Part shown: in pieces, positions 1-7,985 of the stretch | Layout of the letters: each line of letters opens with the position of its first letter | Numbering within the stretch: the stretch's first letter is position 1 | Source of the DNA: Desulfobacterales bacterium | GTDB lineage: Bacteria > Desulfobacterota > Desulfobacteria > Desulfobacterales > Desulfolunaceae | Assembly: GCA_022360815.1 (NCBI GenBank) | Contig: JAKSCC010000181.1 | Location: 1-41,377, forward strand | Length of the DNA stretch: 41,377 nucleotides | Direction of reading: 5' to 3' | Position numbers and translations under genes: made by a program | The notes under the pieces: model-generated | Told to the model about the DNA's origin: nothing | Seen by the model: only the letters and a program-made list of their open reading frames with translations | Databases searched by the model: none

Positions 1-374
1 ATCTCGCCACCCGAGCCAAAGCCCTTCTGGAGGAAGAGGCCCAAAGCACTCCCAAAAAGCAGAAACGGATTAAAAATTTAGAGAGCGACAACCCCGAGCT
101 TTTCAAAACCCTTCAAAACTGGCGCACAGCCCAGGCCGAAAAAGAAGATGTACCTCCTTCGCGTGTGGCCACCCTCGCCTCCCTTGTGGCCATCTCAAAC
201 GAGCTGCCTCCCACCCGAACACGCCTCAAAGCAATCCACGGCATGGGCCCTGCCCGACTGAAAAAGTATGGCGAGGCTCTTCTTGATATGGTGGAGAGCT
301 TTAAAAAAGAGCCAAAACCCAACGCCGCAAAAAAAATGAGAACCACCCGCAGCATTCAACAAGAGCTGCTTTAG
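1..374 (+). CDS. C-terminal part of an HRDC-domain protein (probable helicase), truncated by the window edge
   Basis: The reading frame is open from base 3 to the TAG at 372-374, and its start lies outside the window. The visible ~123 residues begin with a charged linker, then an HRDC-type fold: an NWR motif followed by VPPSRVATLASLVAISNELP and IHGMGPARLKKYGEALL, the helix-hairpin signature of HRDC domains. A short basic tail ends the protein. HRDC domains bind nucleic acid at the C-terminus of RecQ helicases, RNase D and some Pif1-like helicases of this phylum. Which enzyme is upstream cannot be seen, though a helicase is the likeliest. An internal GTG could be mistaken for a start, but the continuous coding quality upstream argues against it. 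Confidence 0.72.
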   Translation, partial: LATRAKALLEEEAQSTPKKQKRIKNLESDNPELFKTLQNWRTAQAEKEDVPPSRVATLASLVAISNELPPTRTRLKAIHGMGPARLKKYGEALLDMVESFKKEPKPNAAKKMRTTRSIQQELL

Positions 375-389
375 CCCCCTTGACCGCAT

Positions 390-443
390 TTCAAATCCGC
401 CACTGACTCAGTGGCCTACCTTCTGAAAAACTCGCATTTGAAA
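390..443. repeat. Nested inverted repeats in the 375-554 intergenic region
   Basis: An outer pair TTTCAAAT (390-397) / ATTTGAAA (436-443) flanks a perfect 17-bp palindrome GCCACTGACTCAGTGGC (399-415). There is no T-run after it, so it is not a typical Rho-independent terminator. It could be an operator or a processed 3' structure of the upstream mRNA. Confidence 0.4.
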
Positions 444-554
444 AGATTGAAACAAAGCACGATATAACAAAGGCCATATTGACAAACCAAGAGGGCACAG
501 GGTAGTAAAAGAGGTAATTTAATCGCCTCTTCAGACCCTAACCACAGGCCTACT

Positions 555-2183
555 ATGACTCGTGTCGCGCTTATCGCAACCCCTTACCCCCTCGACGAAT
601 TTCCCTCGCCGCCCCTAGGACTCTGTTACGCTGCCGCTGCTTTTGAAGCCTCCGGTGCCGAGGTCATCATTCTTGACTACATTGTCAGAGAGTACACCCC
701 TGAAAAACTTCACCACGAACTCTCCCGCTTCGCTCCGGATATCATCGGCACCTCCAGTGTCACCATGAATGTGAAAAAGGCGTGGGGCATTTTAGAAGAT
801 GCCCGGCAATCGTGCCCCAACGCCGTTTTTGTCATGGCCGGCCCCCATGTCTCTTTTGATATTGAAAACAGCTTTGCCTCCTGCCCGGCCCTGGATCTTA
901 TCATTCGAGGCGAAGGCGAAGAGACCATCGCCGAATTTCTGCCCCTTTGCAACCGACCCGATGCCTGGCACCAGATCAAGGGTGTCGCCTTTAAATCCCC
1001 GGCCGGCGTTGTCACCACACCCGCTCGCCCTTTTCTTGAAAACCTTGACCGGCTTCCCCTTCCCGCTCGCCATCTTCTGCCCCTTGCCCGCTACAAGGCC
1101 CTTGGCTTTCCGGTCAGCATCATCACCGGGCGCGGCTGCCCCAACCGGTGCATCTTCTGTCTGGGGCGAAAAATGGTGGGATTCAAGGTTCGCCACCGTT
1201 CGACCCAAAAGGTGGCCGATGAGATGGAGCATATTTTAGGTCTGGGATTTTCCACCATCAATGTGGCCGACGACCTCTTTACCGCCAGCAAAAAAAGGGT
1301 TCTGGCCCTCTGCCATGAGATTGAAAAGAGAAAATTGAAACTGAGCTGGAGCGTCTTTTCTCGGGTCAACACCGTGGATGAAGAGATGCTGGTGGCCATG
1401 AAAAAAGCGGGGTGCAACTCTTTGAGTTTTGGAATTGAATCTGGAAATGAGGAGATGCTCAAAAGAGTGAAAAAAGGCATTTCACTCGATCAGGCACGAC
1501 GGGCGGCCGCCCTCTGCCAGAAGGTGGGCATAAGAGCTCATGCCTCCTACATTGCAGGGCTTCCCGGAGAGACAAGAGAGACCCTGGCCGACTCCACGGC
1601 CCTTCAGCAAGAGCTTCCCATGGAGTACGGCATCCACTTTCTGGCCCCCTTTCCCGGCACCACCGTGCGCGAAGAGATTGAAAGCTACGACCTCACCCTT
1701 CACACCGATAACTGGGATCTCTACGATGCCGACCGGGCCATTGTCTCCACCTCCAGCCTCACAGCAGAGGAGATTGATGCCGCTGTCCAAAAGGTGCTCA
1801 AACCCTTTCACGACAACTGGAGCCACATCCAGAGGCGCTGTCAAAAGGGTCAGGCCACCGAAGAGGAGCAGATGATGGTTCTGGGCAACCGCCGCATGAA
1901 GCTGATCTTTCAACTTTTAAGCAAGGATCTTCTGGAAAAGCTGCCTCCCTTGCCCACCGACCCAGCCCAGGCAAAAAAAGAGGCGGTAAAGGATCTTGCA
2001 AAAAAAACGGAAGAGACCCTCTCTTTCACAGAGTTCACCCTTAAAGATCTCATGGGCAAAGGATGGGTGAGACTCCATCAAAAACAAGGGTGCACGGGGC
2101 TCTCCTGGGCGGAAGAACCCGTGCACCCCGACGACCGTCGCCTCTTTCAAAACAGCACGTCCCCTGAGATTGTTCAGGTTTAA
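555..2183 (+). CDS. B12-binding-domain radical SAM protein
   Basis: This 542-residue protein has the COG1032 layout. Residues ~1-150 form a Rossmann-like cobalamin-binding domain (VALIATP start, PLGLCYAAAAF, IIGTSS, AGPHVS, GEGEETI). Residues ~185-420 form a radical SAM TIM barrel with the canonical CX3CX2C cluster motif (C195, C199, C202 in GRGCPNRCIFC). The downstream FGIESGNEEML segment fits the usual SAM-side strand. A ~120-residue C-terminal region has no domain I recognise. The DxHxxG base-off motif is absent, as in many members of this family. The substrate is unknown; relatives methylate or rearrange unactivated carbons. It ends in a 4-bp overlap of stop codons with the convergent ferredoxin gene, and the ribosome binding site is weak. 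Confidence 0.85.
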   Translation: MTRVALIATPYPLDEFPSPPLGLCYAAAAFEASGAEVIILDYIVREYTPEKLHHELSRFAPDIIGTSSVTMNVKKAWGILEDARQSCPNAVFVMAGPHVSFDIENSFASCPALDLIIRGEGEETIAEFLPLCNRPDAWHQIKGVAFKSPAGVVTTPARPFLENLDRLPLPARHLLPLARYKALGFPVSIITGRGCPNRCIFCLGRKMVGFKVRHRSTQKVADEMEHILGLGFSTINVADDLFTASKKRVLALCHEIEKRKLKLSWSVFSRVNTVDEEMLVAMKKAGCNSLSFGIESGNEEMLKRVKKGISLDQARRAAALCQKVGIRAHASYIAGLPGETRETLADSTALQQELPMEYGIHFLAPFPGTTVREEIESYDLTLHTDNWDLYDADRAIVSTSSLTAEEIDAAVQKVLKPFHDNWSHIQRRCQKGQATEEEQMMVLGNRRMKLIFQLLSKDLLEKLPPLPTDPAQAKKEAVKDLAKKTEETLSFTEFTLKDLMGKGWVRLHQKQGCTGLSWAEEPVHPDDRRLFQNSTSPEIVQV

Positions 2184-3262
2184 GCGTAACGGGAGAAATC
2201 CACCCCCCTCATCTTTCCGCGCACGGCGTACCAGTCGGCCTCGTCCTTTGGGGGCGTCTCCATCTCTTCTTTTGGTTTTCTCTCAAGGTGCACGGCCTCT
2301 GCCGGGCAGGTGGTGACACACAATCCGCAGCCGATGCACTTTTCAGGATCCACCCGGAAGGTGCCCTCCTCTTCTGAAATGGCGTGAACCTGACACCGCT
2401 CTTCTGCACAAAGACCGCACCCCACGCACGCCTCTTCATCGATTCGAGCGATGTAGTTGTTGTGAATGGCATGGCTCAAACCAAGCTCATTGACAGCCCG
2501 AAGCACCCCACAACAACAGCTGCAGCAGTTGCAGATATAAAAGTGCCCCTTTTCAAAATTGTTGGTCATGTGAACCAGACCCGCCTCTTCGGCCAGTTTC
2601 AACACCTCGTAGGCTTTCTCTTTGGTAATGGGGCGAATTTTTAAAGGGTGGTTGTCAAAGAAATGGGAAACCGGCGCAATGGAGAGACACACCTCCATGG
2701 GCTTGGTGCAGGGGTGATCCAAAATTTCATGCTCTTTTTTGCAGATGCAGTCGGCCAACCCAAAAGACTTCCCCCTTTCAATAATAACGGATACCTGATC
2801 GTAGGGCAGAATATCGGTCTCGTTTGAGACCTCTTCTTCAATGGGCACCACATGCATCAGGGCGGGTTTGTGACCAAAAAACTGGGGGGCAAACCAGGGC
2901 TCATAGGCTTTGCACAACTCAGCCAGCTCACGGTCCAAGTTTTTGAGCTGAAACTCGTAGATCCCGAAAATCCAAGGGGCCATGCGAAAGACAAAGACAC
3001 CCCCGAAATCGATGCCAAAGATCTGCCCCTTATCCCACATCACCTTGAGCCTCTCCAGAAGCCCTTCAAGGGGTCTTCCGGTTCGCTCGGAGATCTGCTC
3101 GGCGGTCTCATAAGAGAGACGCAGATCACAAGCCAGCTCGGCTTCATCTTCTGTAAAGATTTTTTTAAGAATTCGAATTTCAAAGCCGTCATCGGTTTTT
3201 GGAAACCCATTGGGAAGTGCATCCAATGTTTCCTGAAGGGCGCGGTAAGCGTTCTGACTCAT
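2180..3262 (-). CDS. Cysteine-rich 4Fe-4S ferredoxin-domain protein
   Basis: The ATG at 3262 is chosen because AAGGAG sits 8 nt upstream; an in-frame start 9 codons earlier lacks this. The 360-residue product has an N-terminal helical region (~1-100) that looks like a winged helix (YETAEQISERTGRPLEGLLERL). A middle region carries scattered cysteines (C172, C174, C185, C192) and a dense CNCCSCCC run (244-251). Two C-terminal ferredoxin motifs follow: C279-C282-C285-C290 and C309-C312-C315-C319-Pro. It is probably a cytoplasmic electron-transfer or redox-sensing protein, common in sulfate reducers but of unproven role. A sigma-70-like promoter and a palindrome lie upstream at 3364-3408. Confidence 0.8.
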   Translation of the reverse strand: MSQNAYRALQETLDALPNGFPKTDDGFEIRILKKIFTEDEAELACDLRLSYETAEQISERTGRPLEGLLERLKVMWDKGQIFGIDFGGVFVFRMAPWIFGIYEFQLKNLDRELAELCKAYEPWFAPQFFGHKPALMHVVPIEEEVSNETDILPYDQVSVIIERGKSFGLADCICKKEHEILDHPCTKPMEVCLSIAPVSHFFDNHPLKIRPITKEKAYEVLKLAEEAGLVHMTNNFEKGHFYICNCCSCCCGVLRAVNELGLSHAIHNNYIARIDEEACVGCGLCAEERCQVHAISEEEGTFRVDPEKCIGCGLCVTTCPAEAVHLERKPKEEMETPPKDEADWYAVRGKMRGVDFSRYA

Positions 3263-3363
3263 GGCAATACTCCTTGGGTGATTCCGCAAAGGGTTAGAAG
3301 ATAAGGTTTCAAAAAAATCTTAAACGCCACTGGAAGACAATACATTGCTCCCTGTTCATAAGC

Positions 3364-3379
3364 TTTGTTTACAAACAAA
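3364..3379. promoter_or_regulatory. Perfect palindrome overlapping the ferredoxin transcription start
   Basis: TTTGTTTACAAACAAA is a perfect 7-2-7 inverted repeat placed directly after the -10 hexamer. That is where a repressor would block transcription. The cognate regulator is unknown. Confidence 0.5.
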
Positions 3380-3408
3380 ATCTTACAAATGGATATTTAC
3401 AGCGTCAA
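3380..3408 (-). promoter_or_regulatory. Sigma-70-like promoter of the ferredoxin gene
   Basis: Read on the minus strand, TTGACG (3403-3408) and TAAGAT (3380-3385) are separated by exactly 17 nt. The leader to the ATG at 3262 is about 110 nt. Confidence 0.55.
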
Positions 3409-3582
3409 CATCAAAGACAAAAAAGGGCCCCTGACCCATGCCAGAAGCCCTACCTAACTCAAAAAAAACCACCACTTCTAAACGCCCATGGAGCCTTAAA
3501 AAAAACAGGCCTCCACAAAGAGATAGAAAATCGTTAGAACGCAAAGAAGCTTTTTACAAAGCCGTCAGCACTTTTTTTCAAA

Positions 3583-4083
3583 CTACATGGTCACCGGAAC
3601 ACACCGATCCATAAAGCAGACCTCAAAGGGAAGATGATCAAATCGGGTGACCCGAACCTCTTCAAACCCAAGGGAACTGTACCAGCTTTTAAGCTCTGCA
3701 AACTCCGAGATAATACCGACCCCCAGAGACTCGGCCCCTAAATTGACCGCCTCTGCCAACACATGGCCCACCAGGCGCATGCCCGCTCCCATTCGCCTCT
3801 TTTCGGGAAGCACCGAAAGGCGCTCCAGGTAGACCTCCTGTTCCGATGCCCGCTCCAGGGCCACACACCCCAGCGGCTCCCCTCTCTCCTCCAGAAAAAA
3901 GTAGGAGACACCCCGTTTTAAATCTTCGTCTATCCATGAGGCATCACAAAAAGAGGGGTGCTTGGGGCAGTTTTCCCTGGTCAGTTTAAACCGATCTGCC
4001 ACGTCACGATGCGATTCCCGAATCAAACCCGCAAGGATCCTGGCATCGTCTTGCCCAGCACTCCGAATGGTCATCTCACACAT
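3583..4083 (-). CDS. GNAT-family N-acetyltransferase
   Basis: The ATG at 4083 is preceded by AGGAGG at a 7-nt spacing, so the product is 166 residues; a longer reading frame upstream has no such site. The acetyl-CoA-binding motif A is visible as LSVLPEKRRMGAGMRLVGHVL-like sequence, with RRMGAG as the Q/RxxGxG/A pyrophosphate loop. The late WYSSLGFEEV segment is the typical motif B tail. The acceptor substrate cannot be predicted. It stands alone between two unrelated minus-strand genes and is separated from the upstream radical SAM gene by a terminator. Confidence 0.83.
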   Translation of the reverse strand: MCEMTIRSAGQDDARILAGLIRESHRDVADRFKLTRENCPKHPSFCDASWIDEDLKRGVSYFFLEERGEPLGCVALERASEQEVYLERLSVLPEKRRMGAGMRLVGHVLAEAVNLGAESLGVGIISEFAELKSWYSSLGFEEVRVTRFDHLPFEVCFMDRCVPVTM

Positions 4084-4202
4084 TGCAGCCCTCCTGATCT
4101 CTTCGTTTGCATGAAAAAATACCAACTTTTTAAAAGTAAGTATTTTTTGAAACACTCACATAAATACCATGCCCCCAAAGAGCACTTTTGTCCAGATCTT
4201 TT

Positions 4203-4251
4203 AAAAAATCTAACAGTAAGGCGATCGCTTCCGGCAACAACAGCCTTACTG
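4203..4251 (-). terminator. Rho-independent terminator of the second radical SAM gene
   Basis: On the minus strand, CAGTAAGGC (4251-4243) pairs perfectly with GCCTTACTG (4222-4214) around a 20-nt loop. TTAGATTTTTT follows. It lies 24 nt past the stop at 4275. Confidence 0.7.
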
Positions 4252-4274
4252 CAGAGCCAAAACCAAAGAGACAA

Positions 4275-5426
4275 TCAGATAAATTGAGTCATCAGTTGAG
4301 ATATCACAGTATCCACATTTTCAGGGGTTATGGCATGCTGCCTGCACGTCTCTTTCACCCGCTTCATATGGGCAGACCCTCTCATGCCATCCACACCGTG
4401 AAAAAGCCCCAGACGACGTCCCACCTGGTAGTGCATCTGGTCCACCGGGTCCAGGGCGAGAAATGCTTCGATTTTCTCGCACATGGCCTCCCGATCTTCT
4501 GGGAAGCGCCCCTCCACATCCTGAAACAGGTTCAAAATATGATCGCTGACCAGGGTACTTGTGACCTCACCCAGAGACCGAATTAAAAGAAGGATCTCTT
4601 CAGCCGCCTCCACATCGGTGATTTTTGAAAAGCGCCCTTCCTGCCATTCGGTAAAAAGCGCGGTATGACCCGGGATCGCCAGGGTGCGAAGACGAATAAA
4701 ATCGGGATTGATCTGGGTCAGGGCATCGGCGGTTTCAAGGGCGTGGTCGCGTGAGAGCTCCTGCCCGCCAAGGCCGGGCATCACATATTCGGAGAGCTCC
4801 ATGCCCGCCTTCTTTACCTTCTGGCCGGCAGCGATATGCATCGCTTTGGTGGAACCTTTTTTCACACGCTTTAAAACCGCATCCGAGCCCGACTCCATGC
4901 CGATATGAATGCGGTTCAACCCGGCTTCGGCCATACGCACCAGATGGACATCGCTGATTCGCGAAATGGTGTGAGACCGTCCGTATGAAGTGATGCGGTA
5001 CTCCCAGGGAAAGGTTTTCCGCATAAACTCCAGAATCTCGATAAGGTCTTCGGGTTTTATGACAAGGCTGTTGGCGTCCTGAAGAAAGACCGACCGCATT
5101 CGCCCCCGCGTCCAATTGACGGCCGCCTGAAACGCCTGGCCATCTCCAGTAGCCACATTCGCCCGAATCGTTTGAATATCAGAGGAGTCCACCCTGCCTT
5201 TTGCGTTTAACACCTCGTAAAGAGGAAGGGCGTAGCGCGCCACCGCCTTGATATCTTCTTTCACATGGTCCACAGGCCGCAGAGAAAAAGATTCCCCTTT
5301 GTACACCGGACAGAAGGTACACCGATTCCAGGGGCAGTTTCGGCTCACACGGATCAAAAGACTGGCCGCCTCACTGGGGGGCCGGATGGGCCCCTGTTCA
5401 AAGCCATTGTAATCGCAGATTTTCAT
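4275..5426 (-). CDS. Radical SAM protein with an atypical CX4CX2C cluster motif
   Basis: This 383-residue protein starts at an ATG preceded by GAGGA. The cluster motif is C31-PWNR-C36-TF-C39, four residues between the first two cysteines instead of the usual three. The same spacing is seen in a subset of radical SAM proteins carrying CPWNKCTFC-type motifs. Later signatures fit the TIM barrel: the RIHIGMESGSD strand and the GLGGQE loop. The C-terminal ~90 residues are helical and unassigned. No B12 domain is present. The reaction is unknown. It is transcribed away from mltG, with a terminator downstream. Confidence 0.82.
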   Translation of the reverse strand: MKICDYNGFEQGPIRPPSEAASLLIRVSRNCPWNRCTFCPVYKGESFSLRPVDHVKEDIKAVARYALPLYEVLNAKGRVDSSDIQTIRANVATGDGQAFQAAVNWTRGRMRSVFLQDANSLVIKPEDLIEILEFMRKTFPWEYRITSYGRSHTISRISDVHLVRMAEAGLNRIHIGMESGSDAVLKRVKKGSTKAMHIAAGQKVKKAGMELSEYVMPGLGGQELSRDHALETADALTQINPDFIRLRTLAIPGHTALFTEWQEGRFSKITDVEAAEEILLLIRSLGEVTSTLVSDHILNLFQDVEGRFPEDREAMCEKIEAFLALDPVDQMHYQVGRRLGLFHGVDGMRGSAHMKRVKETCRQHAITPENVDTVISQLMTQFI

Positions 5427-5464
5427 TATGGTATCCTCACTTTAGCATCCATTTCAAGGGTCAG

Positions 5465-5515
5465 TATCTTAAGGTAGCCATCCACAAAACAAAAACAAGT
5501 CACCCCTTTAAGATA
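5465..5515. repeat. Spaced inverted repeat in the divergent radical SAM/mltG promoter region
   Basis: TATCTTAA (5465-5472) is repeated inverted as TTAAGATA (5508-5515). It lies between the two divergent genes and just upstream of the mltG promoter. It may be a regulator site or chance. Confidence 0.3.
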
Positions 5516-5526
5516 AGCGCCCCACT

Positions 5527-5555
5527 TTGACAAGCGATTCGCCCTGGCATATGAT
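5527..5555 (+). promoter_or_regulatory. Sigma-70-like promoter of mltG
   Basis: A consensus TTGACA (5527-5532) is followed after 17 nt by TATGAT (5550-5555). It predicts a leader of about 65 nt before the ATG at 5627. Confidence 0.72.
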
Positions 5556-5626
5556 CCGCCCATGGGCATGGTCGTGTCAGGGAACAGGCAATGTCAAAAC
5601 CCTCACCCTAAAAATTCGGATGTTCA

Positions 5627-6667
5627 ATGAAGGAATCAAAGCAATCACCCCGCACTCTCAAATTCACCTGGCCTCTTCTTGTGCTTTTCCTCATTCTTGC
5701 CGGGTTTGCAGGGGGAGCTGCATGGCAGTTGAACCGGTTTTATAAAAGCTCACAGAAAAACCCCGGGCTCACCGTCGTCTATACCGTCAAACGAGGCCAG
5801 AGCTTCAACACAACCGCCAGAGACCTCACCCGCTCAGGCCTCTGCACCTCTGAAAAAAAGCTGCGCCTTATGGCCGCCCTTTATGGCCTGGACAAAAAGA
5901 TCAAGGCAGGAGAGTACCTTCTTTCGGGCTCCATGAGCCCCGAAACCCTTCTGTCGGTCCTCACTCAGGGAAAGGTCCTTCTCCACAAACTCACCATCCC
6001 CGAAGGGTACACGGTCAAACAGATCGCCCATGCCATCAATATGAAAGGCCTGGGCAGGGCCGAACGCATCGAAGAGCTCGCCTTTTCCAAAGCGTTTACC
6101 AAAAAGATGGACCTGCCTCCCGGTGCCCCCTCACTTGAAGGCTACCTCTTTCCTGAAACCTACCTCTTTGAAAAAAGCGCCACCGAAGAAGAGATCCTTG
6201 CCACCATGGTCAAACGCTTCAATGCGGTTTTCACCCCACAGCTTGAAAAGCAGGGAAAAAAGAGTGGGCTTTCACCCCATGAGGTGGTCACCCTGGCCTC
6301 CATTATTGAAAAGGAGACCGGTGCCGACCACGAGCGCCCCATCATCTCTTCGGTGTTTCACAACCGCCTTAAAAAAGGAATGCGCCTGGAAACCGACCCC
6401 ACGGTGATTTACGGCATCAAAGATTTCAACGGCAACATCACTCGAAAAGACCTTCGCCGCAAAACGCCGTATAACACCTACGTGATTCGAGGGCTGCCTC
6501 CCGGCCCCATTGCCAGCCCGGGCCTTGCGGCCCTTCAAGCCGCTGTGCGGCCCGAAAAGACCCCATTTTTCTACTTTGTCTCCAAAAAGGATGGCACGCA
6601 CCACTTCTCGCGCACCATCAAAGAGCACTTAAAAGCGGTGAGAATCTACCAGCTCAACAAAAGATAG
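5627..6667 (+). CDS. mltG: Endolytic murein transglycosylase MltG
   Basis: MltG cuts nascent glycan strands at the inner membrane and sets glycan chain length. The 346-residue product has one N-terminal membrane anchor (~15-33, WPLLVLFLILAGFAGGAAW) and a LysM-like region (VVYTVKRGQSFNTTARDL). The YceG catalytic domain carries SIIEKETG (~225-232), which includes the catalytic glutamate, then the conserved FHNRLKKGMRLETDPTVIYG and YNTYVIRGLPPGPIASPG blocks. Length and domain order are normal for the family. nagZ follows ~95 bp later, so the two may be co-transcribed as a cell-wall turnover pair. Confidence 0.95.
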   Translation: MKESKQSPRTLKFTWPLLVLFLILAGFAGGAAWQLNRFYKSSQKNPGLTVVYTVKRGQSFNTTARDLTRSGLCTSEKKLRLMAALYGLDKKIKAGEYLLSGSMSPETLLSVLTQGKVLLHKLTIPEGYTVKQIAHAINMKGLGRAERIEELAFSKAFTKKMDLPPGAPSLEGYLFPETYLFEKSATEEEILATMVKRFNAVFTPQLEKQGKKSGLSPHEVVTLASIIEKETGADHERPIISSVFHNRLKKGMRLETDPTVIYGIKDFNGNITRKDLRRKTPYNTYVIRGLPPGPIASPGLAALQAAVRPEKTPFFYFVSKKDGTHHFSRTIKEHLKAVRIYQLNKR

Positions 6668-6762
6668 GGTTTCACGTTTGGCATCCAGCGGGTCGTTTTT
6701 TTTAAAAAAAAGCTCCGCAAAAAAGATTTCTATTGACCCAACCATTAACCCCAAAAAAAGCC

Positions 6763-7785
6763 ATGACATCTTTCTCCCAACTCACCCTTGATGAACAGGT
6801 CGGTCAGAGACTTCTGGTCGGCTTTCAGGGCGCCCATTTCGATGACGATCTAAAATATCTTATCGAAACCCTCAAGGTGGGGGGCGTCATTCTCTTTGCC
6901 GCCAATATCGAGTCGCCCCATCAGGTGGGCGAACTGATTCACGATATGCAGACCCAGGCCGCCCAATGCGGCCTGCCGCCTCTTTTTGTTGCCGTGGACC
7001 AGGAAGGGGGCGTGGTGGCCCGAATGAAAGAGCCCCTCACCCTTTTTCCCCAAGGGGCTCCGGCCTTGAAAACACCAGAAGACGCCAGACACTTTGGCAC
7101 CACCACCGGAAAAGAGCTCTTTGCCTGCGGCTACACCATGGACATGGCCCCGGTTCTCGATGTACAGCCCAAAGGGTTTTCAGGTATCATGGAAAAAAGG
7201 GTCTTCCCGGGCAGCCCCAAAGATGTGGGCACCTTAGGGGTTCATGTGATGCACTCTCTGGAGAGCCAGGGCGTGCTCTCTGTGGTCAAGCACTTTCCGG
7301 GCATCGGAAGAACCACCCTGGACTCTCATCTCACCCTCCCTTTTCTGGAGACCCCCCTTTCAGAACTTGAAAAAAGCGATCTCATCCCCTTTCAAATGGC
7401 CTTTGAAGCCGGGGCCTCCTGCGTGATGCTCTCCCACATCCAGTACACCGATATCGATCCAGACTGGCCCGCCAGCCTCTCGCCAAAGGTGGTCAAGAGT
7501 CTGCTTCGAAAACAGATGGGATTTCGCGGCGTGGTGATGACCGATGACCTCGACATGAAGGCCATCACTTGCAATATGGAGACCGCAGCCCGGCAAATCA
7601 CCCTCTCGGATGTGGATATCGCCCTTATCTGCCACCGAAGCCCGCGCTATGAAACCCTTGCCGAAAGCTTCAAAAAAATGGCAGAGACATACCCTGAAGC
7701 ACACAAGCGCTGTGTAAAAAGAGTGCTGGCTCTAAAAGAGAAAATGCATATTGCCCAAAAAACCGTTGACAGGTCGCCTTCTTGA
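6763..7785 (+). CDS. nagZ: Beta-N-acetylhexosaminidase (glycoside hydrolase family 3, NagZ-like)
   Basis: NagZ releases N-acetylglucosamine from muropeptides during peptidoglycan recycling in the cytoplasm. No signal peptide is visible, which fits. Family signatures are VAVDQEGGVVARM, the KHFPGIGRTTLDSH loop (with the Asp-His dyad of NagZ enzymes) and MTDDLDMKAI, which holds the nucleophile aspartate. The loop has Ile where the textbook motif has His (KHFPGHG). I favour the ATG at 6763 (340 residues); a TTG at 6733 would add ten residues, and neither has a strong ribosome binding site. It lies downstream of mltG, which matches a shared role in wall turnover. Confidence 0.9.
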   Translation: MTSFSQLTLDEQVGQRLLVGFQGAHFDDDLKYLIETLKVGGVILFAANIESPHQVGELIHDMQTQAAQCGLPPLFVAVDQEGGVVARMKEPLTLFPQGAPALKTPEDARHFGTTTGKELFACGYTMDMAPVLDVQPKGFSGIMEKRVFPGSPKDVGTLGVHVMHSLESQGVLSVVKHFPGIGRTTLDSHLTLPFLETPLSELEKSDLIPFQMAFEAGASCVMLSHIQYTDIDPDWPASLSPKVVKSLLRKQMGFRGVVMTDDLDMKAITCNMETAARQITLSDVDIALICHRSPRYETLAESFKKMAETYPEAHKRCVKRVLALKEKMHIAQKTVDRSPS

Positions 7786-7985
7786 AGAAAGAGTTTCGGC
7801 AAAGCTGTTTGGATATCGAATGGCCCTGGTGCTCACCCAAGCCCTTCTCTTTCTACCCTTAAAAAAACCAATTTAAAGAGCCTGCCACACCAAAAGAGGG
7901 CGACAAGCCCCTTTATTTATACTATATCTCTTGCACCCTTTTTCGATACAAAACAAAACCATGTGAAACCACGCAGGATTCCCAT

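Larger units (their letters stand above)
3263..3582. other. Intergenic region between the ferredoxin and GNAT genes
   Basis: Both flanking genes are on the minus strand. The part near 3263-3410 is the promoter and leader of the ferredoxin gene. The rest (3420-3582) is A/T-rich, and I see no gene or clear terminator in it. Confidence 0.5.

Noticed and set aside
6733-6762. TTG start for nagZ
   Set aside because: It would add ten residues without a better ribosome binding site; the ATG at 6763 fits the usual family N-terminus. The choice remains uncertain.
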